Source: Weissella kandleri (lineage in GTDB: Bacteria; Bacillota; Bacilli; Lactobacillales; Lactobacillaceae). Taken from it: 64,000 nt of DNA. The notes under the pieces are model-generated. The model was not told the DNA's origin and searched no databases. It saw only the letters and a program-made list of their open reading frames with translations. Each line of letters begins with the position of its first letter. The first letter of the stretch is position 1. The stretch is taken from positions 259,142-323,141 of the forward strand of contig NZ_JQBP01000002.1 in NCBI RefSeq assembly GCF_001438705.1, written 5' to 3'. This document shows, one piece after another, positions 26,081-35,982 of this stretch. A program made the position numbers and the translations under genes.

Positions 26081-28711
26081 ATGAGTAAAAGCAAAGAAAC
26101 CCCAATGATGGAACAGTATAATGAAATTAAGGCGCAGTATCCGGATGCGTTTTTATTTTATCGATTGGGTGATTTTTATGAATTGTTCAATGATGATGCG
26201 ATTCAAGGTTCGCAAATTTTGGAATTAACACTGACGCAACGAAATAAAAACTCTGATCATCCAGTACCGATGGCGGGGGTGCCACATCATGCAGCGCAAA
26301 ATTATATTGATATTTTGGTTGATAAAGGTTATAAAGTCGCCGTGGTTGAACAGATGGAAGACCCTGCTCAGGCGGAGGGGATGGTTAAACGTGAAGTAGT
26401 GCAGCTTGTCACCCCGGGAACACGGATGAGCGAAGGAGGAGAAGCAGCCAAAGAGAACAATTATTTGGTTGCGATTGCGGCAGAAGACGCGCAAAATTAT
26501 GGCTTCGCGTATACGGATTTGTCAACCGGTGAGTTGAAAACTACAAGATTAACTTCGACGACGGCGGTTTTAAATGAGTTAGCACGTTTAGACGCTAAAG
26601 AGGTGGTTTCAGAGCAATTGTTACCGTCTGATTTGGCGGCTTCTTTGACGAACCTCGGGATAATGATGTCGACGCAAATTCTGAGTGAAGAACTTCCGAC
26701 TGCGCAAAAAAACCTAGTGCAAGATTTGAGTGTCTTAGAAGGGCATGCGGCCTTGTTGTTAATTACTTATCTTTTTTCAACGCAAAAACGTTCTTTAGAT
26801 CATTTGCAACCCGTCCAGTCATATACGGTGGCGCAATATTTGAAAATGGATCGGAATTCGCGAGCAAACCTTGAATTGACGACTAATTTAAGAACGCAGC
26901 AACGGAGTGGAACATTATTATGGCTGTTGGATGAAACACAAACGGCCATGGGAGCGCGCTTGTTGAAGCAGTGGTTGGAACAACCGCTCATTGACCAGGC
27001 TAATATCGAAGCCCGTTATGATAAAATTGCGGGACTGATGAGCGATTTTATCATTCACAGTGATTTACAAAAGGGTCTAAAAAGTGTCTATGACCTAGAG
27101 CGGTTAGTGGGACGGGTCGCTTATGGCACGGCTAATGGACGTGATTTATTACAAATTCGGAATTCTTTGCGGCAAGTTCCGGTTTTGATTCAAAGTTTGA
27201 AACAGTTAGATCCGGCCATTTTTGGTGAGATGATTACCCAACTGGACCCCGTCGCCGATTTGGAACAGTTGATTAGTCAAGCGATTGTTGACGAACCACC
27301 TTTGTCAGTTACGGACGGTGGAATTATTCGCGATAGTTATAATGAAACGTTAGATCAATATCGGCATGTGTTGCGGGATGGAAAACAATGGTTAGTTGAA
27401 TTAGAGCAGGCAGAGCGGGAAGCGACCGGTATCAATAGTTTAAAAATTGGCTATAATAAAGTCTTTGGTTATTATATCGAAATTACAAAAGCCAATATTG
27501 CTAAATTGGATTCCGAGCGTTACACGCGCAAACAGACTTTAACCAATGCGGAACGCTTTGTGACCCCTGAGTTAAAAGCGCATGAAGAAGAAATCATGAA
27601 TGCGGAAACGCATTCGAGTCAGCTTGAATACACGCTCTTTACTGAATTACGAGATGAGATTAAAAATAATATTGAGCGGTTGCAACGATTGGCTAAAAAG
27701 CTGGCCGAGCTAGATGTGCTATGTGCTTTGGCGCAAGTGGCGCAAGCAAATCAACTTGTACGCCCGCAATTAAATCGCACCCACACATTAAAAATTACCC
27801 AAGGACGGCATCCGGTCGTGGAAAAAGTCTTGGGATATCAAAGTTATGTAGCCAATGATATTGTGATGGATCCCCAACAAATGATTATGTTGATTACGGG
27901 ACCGAATATGTCTGGAAAATCAACTTACATGCGGCAATTAGCTTTAACGATTATCATGGCGCAAATCGGTTCTTTTGTACCAGCCGCAGCGGCGGAAATT
28001 CCCATTTTTGACCAAATTTTCACTCGAATTGGGGCTGCTGACGATTTGATTTCTGGAAATTCGACATTCATGGTCGAAATGGCCGAAGCAAATACCGCAT
28101 TACAAGACGCGACGGAAGATTCATTAATTTTATTGGATGAATTAGGACGCGGAACTGCTACTTTTGATGGGATGGCACTGGCACAAGCAATTATTGAATA
28201 TGTGCATCAAAATGTACACGCGAAGACGCTATTCTCAACCCATTATCATGAATTAACGGTTCTAGATGAACAGTTACCACAGCTTTTTAATATGCATGTT
28301 GGAGCACATGAAGAGAATGGTCAACTGATTTTCTCGCATCGGATACTACCCGGAGCGGCAGATCAATCCTATGGAATTAATGTGGCTAAGCTAGCAGGGC
28401 TGCCAGACAGTTTGACGACACGTGCTAGTGTGATTTTAAAGCAATTAGAACAAGAATCACAACAAAAAGTGGATGCAGACCAAGGAGTCAAGGTGGATGC
28501 TTCGAATTCAGATACGGTTGAGGTTTTGGATCTTGTGAAGGAGCAACATCCCGAAGAAAAGAGTAATCAACTGGATTTGTTTGCGCCAGAGGAACCAAAT
28601 TCACAAGAACGGACGGTTGCGCAACGCGTGCAGAATGTGGACTTAAGTCAAACAACTCCGCTGGAAGCCTTACTTTTGTTAGCAGAGTTGCAAAAAATTA
28701 ATCCAAAATAA
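26081..28711 (+). CDS. mutS: DNA mismatch repair protein MutS
   Basis: Recognises mismatches and small loops and recruits MutL. 876 residues, normal length. N-terminal mismatch-binding [11 protein letters not shown] contains the Phe-x-Glu element; Walker A is GPNMSGKST near 607-615, Walker [12 protein letters not shown], and the signature region STFMVEM is present. The ATG at 26081 follows ATGGGGA; upstream in-frame ATGs lie in yceD. mutL is 13 kb away on the same strand at 41.8 kb, not adjacent as in many relatives. Confidence 0.98.
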   Translation: MSKSKETPMMEQYNEIKAQYPDAFLFYRLGDFYELFNDDAIQGSQILELTLTQRNKNSDHPVPMAGVPHHAAQNYIDILVDKGYKVAVVEQMEDPAQAEGMVKREVVQLVTPGTRMSEGGEAAKENNYLVAIAAEDAQNYGFAYTDLSTGELKTTRLTSTTAVLNELARLDAKEVVSEQLLPSDLAASLTNLGIMMSTQILSEELPTAQKNLVQDLSVLEGHAALLLITYLFSTQKRSLDHLQPVQSYTVAQYLKMDRNSRANLELTTNLRTQQRSGTLLWLLDETQTAMGARLLKQWLEQPLIDQANIEARYDKIAGLMSDFIIHSDLQKGLKSVYDLERLVGRVAYGTANGRDLLQIRNSLRQVPVLIQSLKQLDPAIFGEMITQLDPVADLEQLISQAIVDEPPLSVTDGGIIRDSYNETLDQYRHVLRDGKQWLVELEQAEREATGINSLKIGYNKVFGYYIEITKANIAKLDSERYTRKQTLTNAERFVTPELKAHEEEIMNAETHSSQLEYTLFTELRDEIKNNIERLQRLAKKLAELDVLCALAQVAQANQLVRPQLNRTHTLKITQGRHPVVEKVLGYQSYVANDIVMDPQQMIMLITGPNMSGKSTYMRQLALTIIMAQIGSFVPAAAAEIPIFDQIFTRIGAADDLISGNSTFMVEMAEANTALQDATEDSLILLDELGRGTATFDGMALAQAIIEYVHQNVHAKTLFSTHYHELTVLDEQLPQLFNMHVGAHEENGQLIFSHRILPGAADQSYGINVAKLAGLPDSLTTRASVILKQLEQESQQKVDADQGVKVDASNSDTVEVLDLVKEQHPEEKSNQLDLFAPEEPNSQERTVAQRVQNVDLSQTTPLEALLLLAELQKINPK

Positions 28712-28716
28712 AGTTT

Positions 28717-28745
28717 TTGATTTCACAATCTGACAAATCTATGCT
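28717..28745 (+). promoter_or_regulatory. Possible rex promoter
   Basis: TTGATT (28717-28722), 17-base spacer, TATGCT (28740-28745). A TTTCACAA half-site like that of the Rex operator overlaps the spacer and could give autoregulation; only half of the palindrome is convincing. Confidence 0.45.
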
Positions 28746-28794
28746 ACACTAAGAATATAAGTTAGATGTCAGATTAAAAGAAGTGAGATATGTC

Positions 28795-29430
28795 ATGAAA
28801 AATCAAAAAATTCCAAGGGCTACGGCACGCCGGCTCCCTATTTATTATCGATATTTAAAATTATTGTTAGATGAAGGAACCACCCGAATTTCATCCGTTG
28901 ATTTAGCAGAAATTGTTAAAATTGATGCAGCGACCATTCGACGTGATTTTTCGTGCTTTGGGGCACTAGGAAAACGAGGCTATGGGTATGAAGTCTCAGA
29001 GTTGATTAATTTTTTCTCAGGCGAATTAAATCAAGATACCTTAGCTTCGGTCGCATTGATTGGTTTAGGAAATTTGGGACATGCTTTATTGAACTTTAAG
29101 TTTCAAAAGACTTCCAATGTGCGGATCTCAGCGGTGTTTGAAGTTAATCCTGAGTTAATTAATACGATTCAAAATGGCGTTCCCGTTTTTTCCATGGATG
29201 AATTGGAAGAACAAATTGCTGAACAGCGGATTGATGTGGCGATGTTGACCGTCCCAGCAGATGCAGCTCAATCAATTGCCGCACGTTTGGAAGATAGCGG
29301 GATTAAAGGGATTTTGAACTTTACACCTTTACGGTTGGATGTTTCTAAACAAATTCATGTACAAAATGTTGATTTGACCAATGAATTACAAACATTGTTG
29401 TATTTCATTGATAACGATATTAGTAATTAA
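28795..29430 (+). CDS. rex: Redox-sensing transcriptional repressor Rex
   Basis: Dimeric repressor that senses the NADH/NAD+ ratio and controls fermentation and respiration genes. 211 residues. The winged-helix N-terminus shows [16 protein letters not shown] and the DNA-contacting [15 protein letters not shown] [14 protein letters not shown]; the NAD-binding GLGNLG is near 90-95. The ATG at 28795 fits the family N-terminus; a GTG at 28783 is less likely. The neighbouring ydiF and groESL match the B. subtilis gene neighbourhood. Confidence 0.96.
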   Translation: MKNQKIPRATARRLPIYYRYLKLLLDEGTTRISSVDLAEIVKIDAATIRRDFSCFGALGKRGYGYEVSELINFFSGELNQDTLASVALIGLGNLGHALLNFKFQKTSNVRISAVFEVNPELINTIQNGVPVFSMDELEEQIAEQRIDVAMLTVPADAAQSIAARLEDSGIKGILNFTPLRLDVSKQIHVQNVDLTNELQTLLYFIDNDISN

Positions 29431-29434
29431 AAAG

Positions 29435-29470
29435 AAGACTTGGGCGTTGAAATAGCAACCAAGTCTTTTT
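29435..29470 (+). terminator. Rho-independent terminator after rex
   Basis: AAGACTTGG/CCAAGTCTT stem with an inner TTG/CAA pairing and a T5 tail. Confidence 0.88.
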
Positions 29471-29517
29471 CAATAGGCGGTTGCTGTTAGAGAGCTACCC
29501 AGAAAAAAGAGGGCAAG

Positions 29518-31461
29518 ATGATAATTTTACAAGCAAGCGATGTGGCTCGCCATTTTAATGGGGTTACATTTTTTGAGCATTTTTCAATGCAAATTCAAGA
29601 TCGCTCACGTATTGGTTTAGTGGGGCGTAACGGGGCCGGGAAGTCCACCTTATTAAAGATTCTAATTGGAGAAGAAGCTCCGGATGAAGGGGTGGTTTCT
29701 GCTAAAAAAGGTTTGAAATTAGCTTACCTGGCCCAAAATTCGGGGATGGATTCGCAATTAAGTGTGTATGAAGAAATGCGGGCTAGTTTTGCCGACGTGA
29801 TGGCTTTAGAGCAACGAATGCATCAATTGGAAGCACAAATGGCGGCTATTATTGATAATAGTATGCCCGCTGCGCAACAATTATTAGCTGAGTATGATCA
29901 GGTACAACATGATTTTACGGAACAAAATGGATATGGTTATGATGCCACTATCCGCGGGGTGTTACATGGATTTGGCTTTGATGAAAGCTTTTATGACCAA
30001 TTAATCTCGGATTTATCTGGGGGGCAGCGCACGCGATTGGCGATTGCCAAGCAATTGTTAGAGACCCCAGATTTATTGGTTTTGGATGAGCCGACGAATC
30101 ATTTGGATATGGAAACGCTCGCGTGGTTAGAGAAGTATCTACAAAATTATCAAGGAGCTTTGTTGATTGTCTCACACGATCGGTATTTCTTAGATCGCGT
30201 GGTGAATGAAGTTTACGAAATTCAGCAGGGTGCGTTGGAGCATTATTCAGGAAATTATACGAACTACTTAGAACAAAAATCGGCGCGGGTAATGGCTGAG
30301 CAACGGGCGTATGATAAACAACAGGAGACGATTGCGAAATTGGAAGATTTTGTTAATCGTAATATTGTGCGAGCGTCAACCACTAAGCGCGCGCAATCAC
30401 GGCGAAAGCAATTGGAAAAGATGGAAGTGTTGGCACCGCCGAAAAATGACTCAGGGGTAGCGCATATTACGTTTAAAGCTAGAGAAAGTTCTGGAAATGA
30501 AGTGTTAGCTGTCCGTGATTTGAGTGTGGGATATCAAAATCAGCGACCTTTAGCGACCAATATTAATTTTAATGTTAAAAAGCAGCATGCGGTGGCACTG
30601 GTAGGACCAAATGGAATGGGAAAATCCACCTTGATTAAGGTATTGTTGTCCTTTATTCCACCGTTAGCGGGGACGTTTAAACTTGGTGCTAATGTTTCGG
30701 TCGGCTACTATGATCAAGAACAGGCAACTTTGGATGAAAATAAAACGGTCTTAAATTCTGTCTGGGATCTACATCCAACCTGGCCAGAAAAAGATGTACG
30801 TTCAATTTTAGGGTCTTTCTTATTTACAGGAGAAGATGTTGATAAGAAGGTCCGATCACTATCTGGTGGCGAACGTGCGCGGTTGCTCTTAACGGTATTA
30901 TCAATGCAAGAAGATAATTTCTTGATTTTAGACGAACCGACGAACCACTTAGACATTGATTCACGTGAAGTCTTAGAAACAGCCTTGAATGAATATAATG
31001 GGACAATTTTCTTTGTTTCTCATGATCGTTACTTTATTAATGAAGTGGCCACTGAAGTATTGGAATTATCCCCAAATGGTGTTCAATTCTTTGACGGAAA
31101 TTATGATTATTATTTGGAAAAGAAAGCACAACAAGAGGAAGCAGTAGATTCTGGCGAAGTAACCGACACATCGAAAAAGCAAGAACAGCATGGTTATCAG
31201 GCCAGTCGGGAGCAGCAAAAAAGTTTGCGTAAGTTAAAGCGGGCTGTCGAAAAGGCTGAGGCGGAGATGGATACATTGACGCAGACCATTGATGATTTAA
31301 ATCAAGCTCTCAATGCGCCTGAAAACGGTTCGGATTTGGCGAAATTAACGGAATTAAATGATACTTTGGAAGCCAAGCAGGTAGAGCTAGCCCAGGTGGA
31401 AGATGATTGGACGAATGCCTCCATGGAGCTAGAAGCTGCACAACAAGAAATGGAGGCGTAG
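29518..31461 (+). CDS. ABC-F family ATPase (YdiF-like)
   Basis: 647-residue soluble protein with two ABC ATPase domains and no membrane segments. Walker A motifs are GRNGAGKST and GPNGMGKST, signatures LSGGQRTRLA and LSGGERARLL, and both DEPTNHLD Walker B regions are present. The interdomain linker (about 240-320) is the ABC-F arm that contacts tRNA in the ribosomal E site, and a C-terminal coiled coil (about 560-645) follows, as in YdiF. Such proteins relieve stalled ribosomes; it shows nothing specific for antibiotic resistance. AGAGGG precedes the ATG. recX starts immediately after the stop. Confidence 0.94.
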   Translation: MIILQASDVARHFNGVTFFEHFSMQIQDRSRIGLVGRNGAGKSTLLKILIGEEAPDEGVVSAKKGLKLAYLAQNSGMDSQLSVYEEMRASFADVMALEQRMHQLEAQMAAIIDNSMPAAQQLLAEYDQVQHDFTEQNGYGYDATIRGVLHGFGFDESFYDQLISDLSGGQRTRLAIAKQLLETPDLLVLDEPTNHLDMETLAWLEKYLQNYQGALLIVSHDRYFLDRVVNEVYEIQQGALEHYSGNYTNYLEQKSARVMAEQRAYDKQQETIAKLEDFVNRNIVRASTTKRAQSRRKQLEKMEVLAPPKNDSGVAHITFKARESSGNEVLAVRDLSVGYQNQRPLATNINFNVKKQHAVALVGPNGMGKSTLIKVLLSFIPPLAGTFKLGANVSVGYYDQEQATLDENKTVLNSVWDLHPTWPEKDVRSILGSFLFTGEDVDKKVRSLSGGERARLLLTVLSMQEDNFLILDEPTNHLDIDSREVLETALNEYNGTIFFVSHDRYFINEVATEVLELSPNGVQFFDGNYDYYLEKKAQQEEAVDSGEVTDTSKKQEQHGYQASREQQKSLRKLKRAVEKAEAEMDTLTQTIDDLNQALNAPENGSDLAKLTELNDTLEAKQVELAQVEDDWTNASMELEAAQQEMEA

Positions 31462-32259
31462 ATGGCTACAGTAACACGAGTCACGCAGACGCGCCGCCCA
31501 GGACGTTATAATATTTACCTTGATGATGAGTTTGCGTTTGCGGTCGCTGAAAAAATTCTGCTTGATTTTAATTTATTTAAAGGTACAGAGGTGAGTGCAG
31601 AGCAGCGAGTTGAGATTGAAACGGCTGAATATGCACAAAAAGCCTATCAAAAAGCGTTAGTGTATGCGACAGGGACGATGCGTTCCGTCCAACAGGTACG
31701 GCAAAAATTAAAAGAAGCTGATTTTCCGGATGATGTGATTGAACAAGCGCTTGAGCGTTTGGGGCAAGTTGATATTTTAAATGATCAAAAATTTGCAGAA
31801 GAATATGTTTCCACCCAGATGCAGCGCGGCAAGTTAGGCCCAAAAGGGATCGGCTTTAAATTACGGCAGTATGGGGTGGATGCGTTTACGATTGAGGATG
31901 CGCTGGTGGTTTATGACGAAGAGACTGAGTATGAAAACTTGATGCAGCAAGTTGAACCGTTATTTGATAAATATCAACGTTCATCGGCATATCTCGCACA
32001 ACAAAAAGTTAGTAATAAGTTATATCAATCCGGTTTTAATGGACATCTGATTAAACGCGCACTGAGTGATTATTTCGATGAGCATGAGCATGATGATGAG
32101 CAAGAGATGGATAATTTTAATCGCGAAATTGAGAAATTAGCCGAGCGCTATGCTGATTATTCTGGTTGGGATTACCAGCAAAAAATGAAGGCTGGGATGT
32201 ATCGGCGGGGCTTCAATTTAAAACAAGTTGACCGGTGGCTGAAAGAACATTCTTCGTAA
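31462..32259 (+). CDS. recX: Regulatory protein RecX
   Basis: Modulates RecA filament activity in recombination and SOS. 265 residues, the long three-repeat form usual in Firmicutes. The N-terminal [17 protein letters not shown] and repeats such as [22 protein letters not shown] and [14 protein letters not shown] are diagnostic. The ATG abuts the ydiF stop codon, so translational coupling is likely; recA is not in this window. Confidence 0.95.
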   Translation: MATVTRVTQTRRPGRYNIYLDDEFAFAVAEKILLDFNLFKGTEVSAEQRVEIETAEYAQKAYQKALVYATGTMRSVQQVRQKLKEADFPDDVIEQALERLGQVDILNDQKFAEEYVSTQMQRGKLGPKGIGFKLRQYGVDAFTIEDALVVYDEETEYENLMQQVEPLFDKYQRSSAYLAQQKVSNKLYQSGFNGHLIKRALSDYFDEHEHDDEQEMDNFNREIEKLAERYADYSGWDYQQKMKAGMYRRGFNLKQVDRWLKEHSS

Positions 32260-32294
32260 ACGTGACCGAAATTACGCGAGCACTTTCAAAATAT

Positions 32295-32303
32295 GTTATA
32301 CTT
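32295..32303 (+). promoter_or_regulatory. Extended -10 promoter of the DUF402 gene
   Basis: TGTTATACT about 40 bases before the ATG at 32343. Confidence 0.55.
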
Positions 32304-32342
32304 TTTAAGAAAAAGTTCGTAGCTTCGGCTGAGGAGAATGTG

Positions 32343-32897
32343 ATGCAAGACAAACGGTTACCCCGCGAAGGTGACTATGTAACGATAAAAAGTTATAAAC
32401 ACGACGGCAGCCTCCACCGAACTTGGCGTGAAACGATGATTTTGAAAACGAGCGAAAACGAAATTATCGGAATTAATGACCATACTGTTGTAATTGAAGA
32501 TGATGGACGTCGTTGGGTCACGCGAGAGCCAGCGATTGTTTACTTTCACCGAAAATATTGGTTCAACATTGTAGCCATGATTCGTGATAATGGGGTGTCG
32601 TATTATTGTAATTTAGCGACCCCCTTTGTTTTAGATAAAGAAGCTTTAAAATATATTGATTATGATTTGGATATTAAGGTTTATCCGGATGGAGAGAAGC
32701 GGTTATTGGACGCTGATGAGTACCAAGAGCATCGGCAAAAATGGCAATATCCAGACGAAATTGATTATATTTTAAGTGAACACGTTAAAATTTTAGTTGA
32801 TTGGATTAATCAACAAAAAGGACCGTTTTCAAAAGCATATGTGGATCTATGGTTCCGGCGCTACCAAGAAATTAAGAGCCGTGTCGGTCATCGTTAG
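32343..32897 (+). CDS. DUF402 family nucleoside tri-/diphosphate phosphatase (YgaC/Ntdp-like)
   Basis: 184 residues. The sequence [21 protein letters not shown] at the N-terminus and [25 protein letters not shown] in the middle match the DUF402 family, whose studied Staphylococcus and Bacillus members hydrolyse nucleoside tri- and diphosphates. The acidic metal-binding cluster is in [14 protein letters not shown]. The ATG at 32343 follows GAGGAG; a longer in-frame start overlaps recX and is unlikely. Ends in a strong terminator. Confidence 0.9.
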   Translation: MQDKRLPREGDYVTIKSYKHDGSLHRTWRETMILKTSENEIIGINDHTVVIEDDGRRWVTREPAIVYFHRKYWFNIVAMIRDNGVSYYCNLATPFVLDKEALKYIDYDLDIKVYPDGEKRLLDADEYQEHRQKWQYPDEIDYILSEHVKILVDWINQQKGPFSKAYVDLWFRRYQEIKSRVGHR

Positions 32898-32904
32898 ATA
32901 TAAT

Positions 32905-32937
32905 AAAAAAGGTTAGGGCAACCTAACCTTTTTTGAT
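32905..32937. terminator. Rho-independent terminator, probably bidirectional
   Basis: Perfect 13-bp stem AAAAAAGGTTAGG/CCTAACCTTTTTT with a GCAA loop, between convergent genes. Confidence 0.93.
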
Positions 32938-32962
32938 ATTTTTAAAAATTTACTGATGAGCA

Positions 32963-33706
32963 TTAATCGATGATTGTTACCCAAGGGAAAGTTGGTTTGA
33001 TTGCCCCATACAGCGCCTCAGGGTGTGCGTCGCATTGGGCCCAGTTTTGATTACCGTAATCAAAATGCCACCATTCATTAATTAAATTGGTGAACCCAGC
33101 TTTATGCATAATATTGTATAGTAGTCGGCGATTATCACGGGCGACAACTTCAGCGGGCGTTAGATTTTCTTTACATTCGAGATAATTTGTTTGTGCGTTT
33201 TCCCGAAAATCGTCAAAAGGTGAGGCCATATCAAGCATCAAACCTTGATCATCGGCGATAGTTAAATCAATGGCACCACCAGTGTTATGTGGAGAAGGTT
33301 TATACTTATCCCGAGAAGGGGCAGCGACCGTCGTCAAAGTGGCGTCAACAACCTGTTGTTTGGTCCAGTCGGGATTGTTTCTGGAAATTTTACGCTTGAG
33401 CGAATGAAAAAGGGCGGCTTGTGTGGTTACTGAGCGCCAAGCGTCAAAAATGACTAGGTGATAATTGTCAGGGAGTAGGCTGGCGGCATAGGCGAGTTGT
33501 TTTTGCACTTGCTTGCGCGCGTAAAGTTCTGACATAGCACCAGATAGTCCTTGGATAAAATAAGCTGGTTGGACAATAATCCGCTCAGGGAGGAGTCCTA
33601 AGGGCACTAGTGGTTCGTGATTTTCAGTAATGGGACGCGTAAGAGTGGTGCTCCACTCCCATGTAGCAATATCTTTAGGAATAGGTTGATATAATTCTTG
33701 GTCCAT
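32963..33706 (-). CDS. D-alanyl-D-alanine dipeptidase, VanX-like (peptidase M15D)
   Basis: 247-residue zinc dipeptidase that splits D-Ala-D-Ala. The metal motif SxHxxGxAxD is seen as SPHNTGGAID, and the C-terminal ExxH as EWWHFDYG; an Arg in FDAWRS fits the VanX substrate site. No signal peptide is apparent, so it is cytosolic, as expected for removing D-Ala-D-Ala before it enters wall precursors. Leuconostoc and Weissella carry D-Ala-D-Lac precursors and resist vancomycin intrinsically; this gene suits that state, but whether it is needed is not shown. It has its own promoter (TTGTTC, 18 bases, TATAAT; complement of 33751-33780) and is monocistronic. Confidence 0.9.
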   Translation of the reverse strand: MDQELYQPIPKDIATWEWSTTLTRPITENHEPLVPLGLLPERIIVQPAYFIQGLSGAMSELYARKQVQKQLAYAASLLPDNYHLVIFDAWRSVTTQAALFHSLKRKISRNNPDWTKQQVVDATLTTVAAPSRDKYKPSPHNTGGAIDLTIADDQGLMLDMASPFDDFRENAQTNYLECKENLTPAEVVARDNRRLLYNIMHKAGFTNLINEWWHFDYGNQNWAQCDAHPEALYGAIKPTFPWVTIID

Positions 33707-34022
33707 GAAACCCTCTTTCTGTTTATTTTGTGATATAAGTCCTTTTTCTTATTATACCGAAAATGAATCAGAGCGAACAAGAATCTTCAAAAATTAGTCC
33801 ATGTTTGAAAACGGCTTAATTGATGGATAATTAAAATCCAAATATTACACAAGCATTTCGCAGCAGTTGCGGGGATGATTTTAGCAAAGAGGTAGCGTAA
33901 GCAATATAAATAGTGTTAAAATAACGAATAAGTTTCACATAGTAATAATTTTTAGCACGTGAGGGTAAGAACTGACCTCACCGTGGATTTGAAATTAAGC
34001 AAAAATGGAGGTTATATTTTAG
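33707..34022. other. Divergent intergenic region with a leader hairpin
   Basis: Holds the minus-strand promoter of the dipeptidase gene (33751-33780) and the leader of the aminotransferase gene. A stem at 33956-33985 (CAC + GTGAGG pairing with CCTCAC + GTG, one bulged C) lies about 35 bases before the start codon and is not followed by a T run, so it is a leader structure and not a terminator. No riboswitch class was recognised. Confidence 0.5.
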
Positions 34023-35216
34023 ATGTCGCAAGATTTTATTCAACCAATTAATCAAACGGTCGCAGCAATGACGATTGATGGCCTAACTGGTTTTCAAAAG
34101 CAACTGTCTGGGCTTGACGATTTAGTATACTTAACTTTTGGGGAACCTGGTTTTAATGTGGATGAGCGGATTAAGCAAACCATGATTCAAGCAATCAAAG
34201 ATAATCATTCACACTATGCCGTAGCTGAAGGTGATTTAGCATTGCGGCAAGCGGCAGTCGATTATTACAATCGGAAGTTTGATTTGCATTTTAATGGTCC
34301 GGAAAATGTGATCGTCACTTCTGGGGTGACTGAATCGATTTATGCGTTGTTCCAAACTTTGTTGATGCCGGGTGATGGGGTCTTAATTCCATCCCCAGCT
34401 TATCCTCCATATTTTGCAGCAATTAATATTATCGGGGGGGAAATGTTGAAGTTGGACACGACCCCAAACCACTTTAAATTAACGCCCGAAGCGGTGGAAA
34501 AAGCTTTGTCTGAGACTGATTTGAAGATTAAAGCCATCCTCTTTAACTACCCAAGTAATCCCACGGGAGTAACTTATACTGAAGATGAACTTAAAGCCTT
34601 AGCGGCAGTTTTCAAGAAGTATAAAATTTGGGTGATTTCAGATGAAATTTATGCGGAATTAATATATGATGTTAAGCATGTTTCAATGGTGAATCTGTTG
34701 CCAGAACAAACAGTGTTAATTAATGGCTTGTCTAAGTCGCACGCGATGACGGGTTACCGGATTGGCTTTGTCATTGGACCTGAAGCTATTATTAGCGAAG
34801 TCGGCAAAGTGCATGACACATTGACTTTCGCGTTGCCACAAGTGACACAAGATGGAGCTCGGGCAGCCTTAACCCTTGCGGCTGATGCACCAGATCAAAT
34901 GCGTCCAATCTATCAACGGCGCCGCGATTATGTGATGCAACGGATGTCAGCTATGGGCTTTGATGTTGGTAATCCTCAGGGAGCTTTCTATATTTTTGCT
35001 AAAATTCCAGAGGACTTTTCAGCCGGTGCAGATGGTTTGAAATTTGCATGGGACTTGGCAGTTGAAGGGGGCGTAGGAGTTGCTCCTGGGGTCGCCTTCT
35101 CAGAGGCTACGGCAGAATATATTCGGATTTCTTATGCCGGTGATGATGAAGTCTTAGCGGCTGGAATGGATCGAATGGAAGCCTGGATTGAAAAAAAGCG
35201 GGCTGAGTGGGCTTAA
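34023..35216 (+). CDS. Class I/II pyridoxal-phosphate aminotransferase
   Basis: 397 residues. The PLP-binding Lys is in LSKSHAMTGYRIGF, with NYPSNPTG, the DEIY Asp that pairs with the PLP ring nitrogen, and the C-terminal substrate-carboxylate Arg in YIRISY. This is the PatA/AraT-like branch of aminotransferases in LAB, acting on aspartate, aromatic or branched-chain amino acids; the exact substrate cannot be assigned. ATGGAGG precedes the ATG. An ECF substrate-binding membrane protein follows within 35 bases. Confidence 0.92.
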   Translation: MSQDFIQPINQTVAAMTIDGLTGFQKQLSGLDDLVYLTFGEPGFNVDERIKQTMIQAIKDNHSHYAVAEGDLALRQAAVDYYNRKFDLHFNGPENVIVTSGVTESIYALFQTLLMPGDGVLIPSPAYPPYFAAINIIGGEMLKLDTTPNHFKLTPEAVEKALSETDLKIKAILFNYPSNPTGVTYTEDELKALAAVFKKYKIWVISDEIYAELIYDVKHVSMVNLLPEQTVLINGLSKSHAMTGYRIGFVIGPEAIISEVGKVHDTLTFALPQVTQDGARAALTLAADAPDQMRPIYQRRRDYVMQRMSAMGFDVGNPQGAFYIFAKIPEDFSAGADGLKFAWDLAVEGGVGVAPGVAFSEATAEYIRISYAGDDEVLAAGMDRMEAWIEKKRAEWA

Positions 35217-35251
35217 AGGAGTCGCTTAGTTAAAGATTGAAGGAGTGCATG

Positions 35252-35854
35252 ATGAATCAGCAAAAAATTTCAACCCAACGCCTGGTTTTGACCGCGTTGT
35301 TTATTGCGATTGTCTTGTTACAAAGTATTATCCCTTGGTTAGGGTTTATTCCAATTAACCCGATGGTGCGCGTCACCATTATTCCTTTTACGGTGGCTTT
35401 AGGTGCTATGATCTTAGGACCGAAAGTGGGAATGCTGTTGGGCTTGGTGATGGGAGGTTTATCTTTTTACCACGCGTGGACCATTCCGATGGGGATTGGT
35501 GCTTTAATGTTTCGTGACCCGTTAGTGGCATTTGTTCCTCGAATGCTGGTGGGACTCATTATTGGTTGGCTTTACTGGCGATATGTGCGCCAGCAACACG
35601 GGACTAAGCGCTTAGTCAGCATGTTTATGATGGGGGCGTTAACGGCCCTTATTAATACGGTGTTGGTGATTACGTTGACGTGGATTCATTTCCGGGTCTT
35701 TAATACTACGGTAGCAGGGCTTCCTAATAATGTTGGAATTATTTGGATGTTTACTTCTTTAGCTGGGGCGAATGCCTTGTTAGAAATCTTTTTAGACGGA
35801 ATGTTAGGCCTATTAGTGGGTGGTCCGGTCCTAAAAGCGATTAATAAATTATAA
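35252..35854 (+). CDS. ECF transporter S component
   Basis: 200-residue membrane protein with about six hydrophobic segments. The N-terminal RLVLTALFIAIVLLQSIIPWLGFIP and the VALGAMILGPKVGMLLG element are typical of substrate-specific (S) components of energy-coupling factor vitamin transporters, which share an EcfAA'T module encoded elsewhere. Pantothenate or another vitamin is possible, but no riboswitch precedes it to show the ligand. ATG at 35252 has the better spacing from GAAGGAG. Confidence 0.82.
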   Translation: MNQQKISTQRLVLTALFIAIVLLQSIIPWLGFIPINPMVRVTIIPFTVALGAMILGPKVGMLLGLVMGGLSFYHAWTIPMGIGALMFRDPLVAFVPRMLVGLIIGWLYWRYVRQQHGTKRLVSMFMMGALTALINTVLVITLTWIHFRVFNTTVAGLPNNVGIIWMFTSLAGANALLEIFLDGMLGLLVGGPVLKAINKL

Positions 35855-35863
35855 ATTTTCTAG

Positions 35864-35908
35864 AATGTTGATCCCAAGGTGAAAAAAGCCAAGGAATCAG
35901 CATTTTTT
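35864..35908 (+). terminator. Rho-independent terminator after the ECF S component gene
   Basis: AATGTTGAT/ATCAGCATT stem with one G-U and inner CC/GG pairing, followed by T6. Confidence 0.75.
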
Positions 35909-35982
35909 AGTATAATGGAAACATACTGATATTGTTTAAGGATAAGAGTTTGCTGTTAAGCGGAAGAAAGTGGGGGATTGTG

